Origin: Triatoma infestans
Taxonomy: Eukaryota > Arthropoda > Insecta > Hemiptera > Reduviidae
Assembly: GCA_011037195.1 (NCBI GenBank)
Contig: JAAEAF010000665.1
Location: forward strand, 1 to 64,000
Direction of reading: 5' to 3'
DNA length: 64,000 bases
Part shown: positions 55,244-64,000 of the stretch, piece after piece
How positions within the stretch are numbered: position 1 is the stretch's first letter
How the letters are laid out: each line of letters begins with the position of its first letter
Notes under the pieces: model-generated
Database searches by the model: none
Seen by the model: only the letters and a program-made list of their open reading frames with translations
What the model was told of the DNA's origin: nothing
Position numbers and translations under genes: made by a program

Positions 55244-56221
55244 TCTTCTATATATATAAAAATTCAGCATCCGGATGTTTGTGTCCGCAAAACTCGAAAA
55301 GTAGTCGATGGATTGACTTGAAATTTTTTACATAACGTTGCATTTTTATATAAGAGTGTTTATATATACTTTTTACTCTCGAAGTTTCCACGGAAACGGG
55401 AACTTCTCCGAGCGTTTCGTGACGTTGGCAGAAATAGACGTACTCAGACGAGTGTTGCAATGGTGGCTCACTCTCTGAACCTTCTTCTTAACTACTTATA
55501 AGTGCCTCTATTCCGAAGTTCCCACGGAAAGGGGAAATTCCGAGCTCAAATCCGTTCAAACGGCCATATTGCGTTAGCACTTGCTTCTTCAGGTATTGCG
55601 GCTTCGTTGATGGAAGGAGGTTTAACAGAGCATTCAGCTCTTAAACTGTCAGGACTTAAACATGCACTTCACAGCAGAAAACCCAACATGTAACATTTCC
55701 AAAACATCAGGAATGGGAAAGGTTCTTCGGGCCAAAATCATTGTAATGGATGAGTGTACAATGGCTTATAAGAAGTCATTGGAAGCAGTAGACCATACAT
55801 TGAAAGACTTGCGAAATAATCAGGTTCCATTTGGTGGAGCGTTGGTGTTACTAGCCGGTGACTTCAGACAAACGCTTCCAGTGGTACCTCGCTCAACACC
55901 AGCTGATGAATCCCATGCCTGCTTCAAATATTCAACTCTTTGGAGCACTGTAAAAAAAAATTCATTTAACAACGAATATGAGAGTTCAACTTCAAAACGA
56001 TCCAAGAGCTGCCATATTTTCAAGACAATTACTCGAACTTGGTAACGGCACTGCTCCTACAAATCCGGAAACGGGAAAAATCACCTTCCCATCATTGTGC
56101 ATTCAAAAGAAGAATTAGTAGACAGAGTATTCCAAAGCATCGAAAGAAAATTATCAAAATCATGCATGGTTAAGCCTAAAAATCAGACTGAGCCACAGTG
56201 AAGCGTGGTCAGGTTAGCTAG
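55244..56221 (+). mobile_element. Helitron, 978 bp, internally deleted
   Basis: The 5' end TCTTCTATATATATAAAAAT (55244 on, preceded by A) and the 3' end GGTTAGCTAG (to 56221, followed by T) are canonical Helitron termini inserted between A and T. A CCAC...GTGG hairpin (about 56192-56208) lies 10 bp from the 3' end. Inside is only a broken helicase fragment; the Rep domain is absent. Confidence 0.85.
55502..56200 (+). pseudogene. Helitron Pif1-type helicase remnant
   Basis: In an active Helitron this helicase unwinds DNA during rolling-circle transposition. The pieces read, in three frames: I-A-L-A-L-A-S-S-G-I-A-A-S-L (55573 on), a Walker B-like V-M-D-E-C-T-M-A (about 55747), L-L-A-G-D-F-R-Q-T-L-P-V (about 55847), then after a shift in an A run near 55955 N-M-R-V-Q-L-Q-N-D and S-R-Q-L-L-E-L-G-N-G-T. 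The Walker A loop (GTGKT) is not preserved. The C-terminal helicase motifs and the Rep nuclease are missing. Confidence 0.85.
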
Positions 56222-57386
56222 TAATATATAAAGTTAAAACAAATTTTTATTGGAAAATGGAAGATTACTTTCTGAAAGCGTTCAGAATTTTATATTAATG
56301 CTATTATTACAATATATTTACTGACATTTTATTTAATTGTTGAATTATTTATAAAAATAAATAAATAAATAAAGATCTTGGTAGAAGATGTGCTGAACTT
56401 CTTCAATGATTTTTCATGGAATAATTGATAATAGATAACTACTATAGTTTTTAAAGTAAATGCTGATTAACAATTTATTATTTATTTTCCTTCTTTTATT
56501 TTCTCTCTCTCTCTCTTAAGAAGATAAACTTTCAACCTAAATTTTTCAAATATAACTGATCGAACCGGTTTAAAACAAATATCTATATAATGTTAAAGAA
56601 ATAAATAATCTCTTGATTTTCAAAATAAAAGCAGATTTATTAAAAACGTAGTAAAATGTTTTAAGCTGGTTTCCACCTTGTTAACATTTTAAAATTTTAT
56701 TTCTTTGCCAAAAAAGAATGAATAATAGAAACCATTGTTGTTGAAGTATAATAATTAAGTATTCCATCATCAATAAGCAAAGCGCACATTTTTACTATCT
56801 TTAATTTTTTTCTAACCTAACTTTGCTTACACAACATTATGACTGTTGTATATCTCTTTTTTTTTCATCAAGATGATATAATCTCAGCTTCACTATAAAG
56901 AAGTTGTTTTATATTAATTAACAAACAGTTGTTTGTTTTATTTATATAATTTTAGAGTTAAATTTTCTACACTTGCGACTATTTTTTTGTATTAAAGATT
57001 AACATATATTTTATTTTAATACTGGAAGCTTTTGAACAATTTCATCGCTATTAAATTAAACTCAGCGCTACAATAGATTTCCTCGGGTCACAATTTATTA
57101 CGAAGCCAATAGGCAAAGTCCTTTATTTACAACTACAGAAACTAATCAAATCAATAAATTTTGAAATAATTTAAAAATCGCGTTTAATTCAAAATTTATT
57201 TACGTTTAGAAAAGAAAATATGCGTCCCAAAATAGCATAATAAATTAATATGGCTCTGATATTTCCAATATTTATGGCTTTCAAAAGAACTTTTTATCAT
57301 TCAATATAAACGAAATTTCATTTTAAAATAATCAACAGAATCAACAACCTATTTCAATGTTTATGATACGTTTGTAAACGAAAAAA
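56222..57386. other. Unassigned A+T-rich sequence
   Basis: No gene or repeat recognised; (AAAT)n-like run at 56355-56372 and (TC)n at 56503-56515. Confidence 0.5.
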
Positions 57387-58388
57387 TCTGGTTTGAAACA
57401 CTCACACAACTTTCTCTTACTCCAAATTATAATTATTGAAAGTTCGCAAAATTATAATTGACAAATTTTATAGTTAGTGTATCAAATTTAATGAAATTCG
57501 TCGAAAATTGAAAAAAAACTGTTCAGTAAAAGCGCACTTCCGGTTTACTAATTTTCTTGAAACTCGTAATTTTTGTCATCTATTTATTTCTAATTAAGTT
57601 TGTTTGAATGATAGAATTGTATTACCAACTATGGATAGCACTTTAGAGAAAAACATAACCCCACCCTTCCCCTAAAAGTGCCCTTAAATGAATTTTCCCA
57701 GAGAAATGTTTAAAATAAAAGTTGTACATATTTGTATGTGTAGTATATATAGAAAGTTTCAAGAAAATCGTCTGAGCTATTTTTGAGAAAATTGCGAAAA
57801 AGTGAAAAAAAATCATTTAGTAAAGTGGTAAAGTAAATGTACTTCCGGTCATCCGATTTTTTTTTCAAACTCGGAATTTCAGCAACATATTCCATTCTAA
57901 TTAACATTATTCAGATGACAGAATTGTCTAATAAACTAAAATAGTACTTTAGATATAAACCTAACCCCACCCCTCCCCTAAAAGTGCCCTTAAATGAATT
58001 TTCCCGGAAAAATGTTTCAAATAAATGTTGTAGCTGTTTGTACGTGTAGTTGATATAAGAAGTTTGAAGAAAATCGTCGGAGCCATTTTGAGAAAAACGC
58101 AAAAACGTAAAAAAAACTAACTAGTAAAGTGGTATTTCCGGTTGAGGAATTTTGACAGATAACGTACTGTCAGATCCCATTGTGACACCTAAACGGAATA
58201 TCAAGTTTCAACTTTCTGCGGTTTTTCGTTTTTGAGCTGTGCTGTTCACATACAAACACAGACAAGAGACCATTTGCTAAAAACCACTTTTTTGTAATCA
58301 GGGGACCTCAAAACGGATATTTCCGGTGAAAACTCGATATCGAAAATTTGACACGATTTCAACATTTCCTCTTACTAGAAGTAAGAGA
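57387..58388 (-). repeat. Family F repeat, full-length copy, minus orientation, hit by an R1-type LINE
   Basis: It starts TCTGGTTTGAAACACTCACA and ACTTTCTCTTACTCC. ETS-like words lie at 57536 and 57841 (ACTTCCGGT) and 58134 (ATTTCCGGT), with C-rich/AAATGTTT blocks at about 57660 and 57965. It ends at the hairpin CTCTTACTAGAAGTAAGAGA, cut by the R1-type insertion. The last bases (AAGTAAAAAG) resume at 59358. Confidence 0.85.
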
Positions 58389-59346
58389 TATCCAAGAGGC
58401 TGCCGATAAAGCTGCGGGTGCAGCAGCGCGTCTATCAAGGTTGATGACCAACGTGCGAGGTCCCAAGGCGAGTACTCGCAAAATATTGATGAGTGTTTCC
58501 CACTCTGTGATGTTGTACGGCGCAGAGATTTGGGCAAGAGCCTTGCGAAAGAAAGTTTATAAAAAAAGGCTCGCGCGGGTGCAGAGACTCGGCGCACTCC
58601 GGATTGCCTCTGCTTACCGCACCGTGTCGGAGCCGGCCGTCTTGGTAATAGCCGGGGTTATACCTATAGCCCTCTTAGCTCAGGAGCGTGCAAGAATCTA
58701 TGCTAGACGGGGCGAGAATAACCGCGTGGAAATAGCTAGGGAAGAGCTAGAGCGTACCATGGCAGCGTGGCAAGAAGAGTGGGATGCGGAGCGCCGAGGC
58801 CGCTGGACCGCTATCTTAATTCCAGACATCAGAAGCTGGGTTGGTAGAAGCCATGGTGAGGTAAATTATCCCTTGACCCAAGTCCTTTCTGGACACGGAT
58901 TCTTCAGAGACTATCTGAAAAAGGTAGGTAAAGAAGAGGTATCGGCCTGCTTGTATTGCCAAGCTCCACGCGACGATGCTCGGCACCCGGTTTTTGAATG
59001 CGAAAGGTGGGCTCGACCCAGAAGTAACCTTGAGCAGGAAGTCGGGGAACTGGTGCCTGGAAGGTTTGTCCAGACTCTGTTGAGTAGTCGCAACAACTGG
59101 ACAAAGGTTACTTCCTTTGTCCGGGAGGTAATGTCGACTAAACGTGTAGAGGTGAATATGGGAGAAGGGGCCCGTTAGGGCTAGGTTAAGGAGCCTAGCC
59201 TGATGCAGTGCTGAGAAAGCGGATCCAGGTTAGGCTCAGGTGTATGGGGGGGGGTTTAGCCGGTAGGCATGTTTATATGGAGTCCGGCACATCGATGTGC
59301 GTAAGTAGCATTTCCCCCCTCTTAAAAAAAAAAAAAAAAAAAAACC
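58389..59346 (+). pseudogene. R1-clade LINE, 5'-truncated C-terminal fragment
   Basis: The frame to 59178 encodes the region after the RT palm: R-K-I-L-M-S-V-S-H-S-V-M-L-Y-G-A-E-I-W, R-V-Q-R-L-G-A-L-R-I-A-S-A-Y-R-T-V-S and P-I-A-L-L-A-Q-E-R. Then come R-S-H-G-E, L-T-Q-V-L-S-G-H-G-F-F-R-D-Y-L and a C-x2-C...H...C knuckle (A-C-L-Y-C...H-P-V-F-E-C), all diagnostic of R1/TRAS-type elements. A poly(A) tail (about 59326-59344) closes it. GAAGTAAGAGA (58378-58388, 59347-59357) is the target duplication. Canonical R1 inserts in 28S rDNA; this one lies in a dispersed repeat. The frame is open but lacks RT and endonuclease. Confidence 0.92.
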
Positions 59347-59363
59347 GAAGTAAGAGAAAGTAA

Positions 59364-60240
59364 AAAGTGCTTTTAAAAATGTGTGAAAGAAAGGTTTTTA
59401 CTCAGATAAAACGGTGCACTGGGGACAATGATTTCAGAACGTTCTTTTCCATACTCTAATGACCTATTGGGTCCTCTTATTACTTTATTTTTGAATTATT
59501 TATTTATTTTGGTAATTATACTCACAAAATTTTGGCTAAAAGAAAATTTAGAAAATGGCAATGAATAAATTTTTTTTTTTTTTGTGTGAAAAGTCCGGTA
59601 CAACTTTCTCTCATTGTATTTCTCAATTACACAGAGAAAATTTCTACAAACTGTGAATTTATTCAACACTTTTAATAGCATAATAATAGAAATTAATAGT
59701 AAAAAACATGTAGTTCCATATAGTATAATGAAATAACATTTTGGAAGAAACTTCGTTCAGGGCCCTTCAAGGTATCAATTTTCTCCAAACAATGTTTTAA
59801 ATAGAATTTCAAAAAGTAAAATCGTTCGTCAATTATATTTTATTAACATATTTTTGATCTTGCGAGTTTTAATTTTTTTAGGATATCCATGCTTTGTGCG
59901 TAAAAAGAATGTTGAGCTTGAGACCCAAAAGTATCATCATTTATGCCTGCACAACTTAGAAACATGAACATATGTTTCAAATTCATGACAGCAATTCTGT
60001 TTATAAAAAAAAAAATAGAAAAGTTCATAAATATAGTTCATAGGGGAATAGTTTTAAGAGGACAAAAACCTATTGGGGCGAATAAATTATTCTATCTTGA
60101 TTGAGTCCTTAAGAAAGTAATAAATAACAGGTGAAATTTTTATGGTAGGCATTATTCTGAAAAAAAATCATATTTTATTAGTAATAAATATGGAATTATA
60201 TAGAAATCAAAAATATGAATTGAAATAATTCCTAGTTCTA
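59364..60240. other. Unassigned A+T-rich sequence
   Basis: No recognised feature. Confidence 0.5.
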
Positions 60241-60244
60241 TATT

Positions 60245-60840
60245 TATACACGTGTAAAACACGACTGCCCCCCTTCTTAAAGCGGGCGGGAAATGAGTGA
60301 GACACACGTGGCAACAATCCGTGTGTCTGAGAGCGCTGACAAAAAAAAAATAAAAAATGGTCACATTCAACTGTTAAGAGTTAGCGTCATCTCTGAGAGC
60401 GGGAAAATAATATCGGAACTATTTTTAAGAATATCTAGTAAAAACTCCATCTTTCCTGGTTATTATTCTGGGGGATTATTGAGTTATAATTTTAAATAAT
60501 TTTATAATTATATTATAGAAGTGGAGAAGTGTTGTGGAAAATATTTTTGTATAGGTTTACAGTGAAAGTGGAGGGGAGGTTAACAACCCTGTGTATTGGA
60601 GTGTTGGAATATTGGAGAACGGAGGCCTAGAGGTAGGCTTAGTGAGCGAACAACAGCTACGGGCGGGCCGGGCAACAACAGATCGATGTGAGCATGCTAT
60701 GTGCTGTAGAGGAAGTTATAACACAGCAGCAGCAGCAAGCTTTCATGGAGAGAATCATCTCCCACCACCACCCCGCTCGCATAGCAACCGCGCCATGACT
60801 ACCCCTATAACCGACATTGTCATTGCCTTCACAATCTAAC
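60245..60840 (+). promoter_or_regulatory. G+C-rich patch, possible promoter or 5' exon (unassigned)
   Basis: The stretch contains TACACGTGTA, an E2F-like GCGGGCGGGAAA (about 60282-60293), CACACGTGG and a GGGCGGGCCGGGC GC box (about 60661). A donor-like GAGGTAGG lies near 60630, and an open frame (60591-60836) contains a four-alanine run and a proline run (P-P-P-P) with no known domain. It stands out in composition from its neighbours. Whether it is a host promoter/first exon or an element fragment cannot be decided. Confidence 0.3.
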
Positions 60841-61519
60841 TATATCAAAAAAAAAAGAAAAGAAAAAATAAAAAAAACAATGTCCGAAGATAATTTCATT
60901 CTTTGTGGTTTTATTCTCCTAAAGACTACTGGTCATCTACTGTTATCCTTAACGGGCCTCACTATCAGTTCTGAGGCTTTAAGGAAATTTTTAAGGATGT
61001 TCTCAGACACTCAAAAACCAGAACAAACTCAGCTTTCTAAATTAAACAATTAGTGACATACCAGTCGTTAAAAACTATTTTAACACAATCTAAAACATTC
61101 TGTCGTGAACAAAGAAAGATTTTTTTCTTATTCCAGTTCTCTATCCAAATTATAAATGTTCGTCAAATTGGGACCGCACTCTAACTGTTCTTAATATTAT
61201 ATAATATGTAGTATATTTGGTGGGCTGAATGATATAGTAAAATAGCCTTAGATAAAAGCCTAATGTCACATCGTTGGCCTAGAGTAAAAAAAAATGAATT
61301 TTCAAAAAAAAAAAGGCGAATGCGAGAAAACGGGGGGGGGGGTCGTGAATGGATTATATCCCCTTGACTGCACTTGATAAAAAGCCTTCATATCGCTTGT
61401 GAGTAACAACCAAACAAAATAATAAGTTTGAATTTCTTACGATTCTTCGTTTTTGGTTGTGTTGTCTGGATGTTGTTTGTGTTACAGTGTTCTAATTAAA
61501 TGAAAACTTTCAAAATTAA
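60841..61519. other. Unassigned sequence with family F-like words
   Basis: TTTTTTCTTATTCCAGTTCT (61123 on), TTTGGTGGGCTGAATGATAT and a G run (61332-61341) suggest a decayed family F fragment. Nothing firmer is seen. Confidence 0.35.
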
Positions 61520-61800
61520 TTAGTTTAATTGTTGTGGTTGGTTCCGCAGAGCTAGAAAGCAACAGCGACACTTTCCGTGATAGACTGCTTCTTTTTGTGG
61601 TCATCAACCGATTTCGGGCGTTCGCCCATCATCACTATGTTTTTCTGTAACAAGTGATACACTGTGCATCAACTGTATTTGCTCTCTGCAAGTCTATGAT
61701 ATTACACTGTTTGACAAAAACATCCTGATGATGGGCGAACGCCCGAATCTGGTCGATAGAAGCACGCTATCACGGAAAATGTCTCTGATGATTAATTAGT
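61520..61800. mobile_element. Penelope-type palindrome, second clear copy
   Basis: Arms at about 61569-61650 and 61712-61795 are inverted repeats homologous to those at 16.0 kb (CTTTCCGTGATAG...GGGCGTTCGCCC...). The right arm reads CATC-CTGATGA (61721-61731), a perfect GGGCGAACGCCC hairpin (61733-61744), GAAT where GAAA is expected, and CTGGTCGAT. The left arm, inverted, keeps GAAA but has GTGATGA. No coding sequence. Confidence 0.6.
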
Positions 61801-62109
61801 TTAACTTTGTCCTACCCAGTGATTTAGTATATTCAGCTATTATTGAAAACTGGACGAATACCAAAGAGTTGCATAAAATTAAAAGAGGGATTAACTTCTG
61901 ACACTGGGACTTCTTCCCAGATGCATCCCCCTAAGAGATGATACTAAGAGTGTCTACCGGTTGTGGATTGTGGTGGAGGCCGGCAGTGCACTGAAAAAGC
62001 TCCGGAAGACACAAAAGATCTTTCAGGTTGAAGTGCACTATCCAATAAAAGAATCTAAAAGAAAGAAAACAAGAACGATGGGGCGGTAGAAAATGATGAG
62101 ACGATTTTG
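61801..62109. other. Unassigned sequence
   Basis: A moderately G+C-rich stretch (61900-62110) has no recognised motif; it may be the 5' continuation of the decayed LINE that follows. Confidence 0.4.
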
Positions 62110-63060
62110 GTCCCAGGGCGGAAGTCATAATAAAGAATTTAAAGATTCATAATACATCTGGAGCGGATTCCATAGTTAGTGAAATTATTAAAAATGGAGG
62201 CCAGAAGAAGCTCTGCACAAACTGATTAGCTTGGTGTGGCAGGAGGAGGTGATACCAGAAGAATGGAAGTTCAGTTGTATTTGTCCAATTATTAAAAACG
62301 AAGACAAGCAATTACAATTTGTAATTATAGAGGAATCACACTCATGTGTGACCTATAAAATTTTATCTTCAATAATTTTGGACAAACCTAATATCCATGT
62401 GGAGGAAATTGTAAAGACTACCAGTATGGATTCAGAAAAAACAAAAATACTGCCAGCCAAATATTCTCCCTTAGGCAAATCCTGGAGAAATTCCATGAAT
62501 ATGGAAAAGACCTATATCTCTGATGTTATCGACAAATGATACGACTTTTTTGCTCAGGATTATAGGATCCTATAAATTTAAGGATGTCATCAGTTTTGTG
62601 TATCTGGGCTCAGAAATAAAGCAATATGATATCCTATCATTTTGAAAATGAAATTAAAAGGAGATGACCTATTTTACAAATATCAAGTTTTTTTTTTTAC
62701 TTCAAATTGATTTCGAGGATTTATACGGAACAATACTAATATAGTAACTGCTGTGCCTTACGGGGCGGAGACTGGACATTAACAAAAAAGTAGGAAAATT
62801 GGCTTACTGATTTTTGAGAGAAAAATAGTAGAAGAGTAATGCATACTGCGAAGGATTGCAGCAAATAGAGAATAAAAACCAACAGAGAAATCAAGGATTT
62901 GATTAAAAATGAAAACATATTTTCGATTCAACAAGAGCAGAAAAATTCGATGGTAGGGGCTGAAGAAAGCAGAGGAATTAAAAAGATTTTGGAAAAAAGA
63001 GCGTCCGCGAATAAGATGGAATGGATGAATAAGAACTGTCTCTTCATATTACAGAAAATT
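62110..63060 (+). pseudogene. RTE/Jockey-like LINE, heavily decayed RT with the catalytic palm deleted
   Basis: The frame at 62231-62539 retains S-L-V-W-Q-E-E-V-I-P-E-E-W-K, C-I-C-P-I-I-K and V-T-Y-K-I-L-S-S-I-I-L-D-K, the finger region of a LINE RT. After about 62540 the sequence jumps to K-D-V-I-S-F-V-Y-L-G-S-E-I, W-T-L-T-K-K and I-K-D-L-I-K-N-E, the post-palm region. The Y-A-D-D segment has been deleted. Several stops; no tail or target duplication recognised. Confidence 0.7.
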
Positions 63061-64000
63061 ACTTAAACGAAAGAATAGTTTTATTAATAAATTTTGCGAC
63101 CAAAAGAACTCTGAGGCACTAATTAATTTTTCTACATTCAGTAAACAATATTTGAATAGAACATCGACTAAAAGAAACTAATCGAACAAAGTGACAAAAT
63201 CTGTAAATCGTTTTGTAACCCTTCTTCCTAACCGCCCATCTCTACACTAGAACATCTAATTTAACTGAATTAACTAAGCTAACTCTAAACTATCCTAAAA
63301 TTGAAGACAAAAAATTCTTATCAAAATGAAAATCAACCTATTCTGAAAAAAATTTATATAAATAAATTTATAGTACTATTTAAATTCAATTTAATATTAC
63401 CCAGAAAATTTTAAATAAACACAAATTAATTTAATACATGTATTATAATATTATCTGAATATGAAAAATAGTATTCATGAAGGTCCTCCCATAAATGGTA
63501 GTACTGCGATTGCGCATTACAGTTGTTTTAAAATACCTTTAGGTCAACAGAACGTGTGAAAGGTAGTTATAGCAACCAGTACAATGATTAGAGAGGTTTT
63601 AAAGTGTTTATACATTTTTTTTTATGGTCATGGCTCATGGTGGGTATTATTGGCTTTTGTGATATTCACACATTATTATTTGGTTCTAAAAGAAGATAAA
63701 TATGTACTTCTATAACACATGTAAGTAATGCCCTCATAAGGTGTGCATTATTAAACTCCTTGTTAGTACACTTAATTCCTTGTTTAGTCAAATATTAGAC
63801 ATATTGATATTTATTATGAACATTTGCAGTTATATTACTCATTTTGCTTAGATTTTCTCACTAAATTTGATTTATTGGAGATAAAATCGATTCTATACAT
63901 TAAATTCGAAGTCTCAAAAAATACAGAGGAGGTTAATTATTCACCGCTCAGATATTCAAGGACACAAAAAGTGAACTCCTTCCTAAGAGAGATGGAATTT
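63061..64000. other. Unassigned A+T-rich sequence
   Basis: No gene, repeat family or RNA recognised to the window edge. Confidence 0.5.

Overview
The window looks like gene-poor, A+T-rich euchromatin of an animal, most likely an arthropod and probably an insect. The case rests on its transposable elements: R1-, I/LOA- and Jockey-type LINEs, an RTE-like LINE, mariner, hAT, Helitron and Penelope-like remnants. A promoter near the left edge also uses an insect-style TCAGTT initiator. There are no operons, ribosome binding sites, tRNAs, rRNAs or CRISPR arrays. No complete host gene is visible. Almost every long open frame is a broken transposon gene or a chance frame inside a repeat.

Left edge (1-2.5 kb). 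The one good host-gene candidate runs leftwards out of the window. It has CRE and CCAAT boxes, TATATAAG, a TCAGTT start, a short untranslated first exon, an intron, and an ATG that opens a peptide with the C-x2-C-G-K signature of a C2H2 zinc finger (1-27, minus). Upstream lie a ~104-bp tandem array whose units each carry two abutting p53-like decamers, and a ~63-bp G+C-rich array carrying inverted CCAAT boxes and GGCGTGGC boxes. CRE palindromes recur throughout.

Rest of the window. The commonest repeat, called family F here, is a non-coding ~1-kb element present in about 20 full or partial copies. It has a hairpin near one end, 15-bp inverted repeats (ACTTTCTCTTACTCC), an internal microsatellite and a ~292-bp unit repeated one or two times, each unit starting with ACCGGAAGT. 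Its layout recalls the Helentron-derived HINE/INE-1 elements. Other elements use it as a landing site. One copy holds an I-type LINE (12.25-13.60 kb) and a Jockey LINE (13.70-14.54 kb); another holds an R1-type LINE (58.39-59.35 kb). All three insertions have clear target-site duplications.

Other named elements are: a Penelope-like remnant with a GIY-YIG nuclease fragment between inverted arms (21.7-22.8 kb) and several Penelope-type palindromes with hammerhead-ribozyme-like cores (16.0, 32.9 and 61.5 kb); a dead 1.28-kb mariner inside a LINE (25.26-26.54 kb); a 978-bp Helitron with a broken Pif1-type helicase (55.24-56.22 kb); and a family with TGTAATAG...CTATTACA ends, long inverted termini and 5-bp duplications (5.5, 6.4, 44.5 and 48.9 kb).

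The most striking structure is at 48.5-51.4 kb. It is a four-layer nest: LINE, then a TGT/ACA element, then a hAT element, then a second LINE fragment. The hAT layer has an exact 8-bp duplication and the TGT/ACA layer an exact 5-bp one. The remaining long intervals are A/T-rich sequence in which nothing was recognised; they are listed as such.
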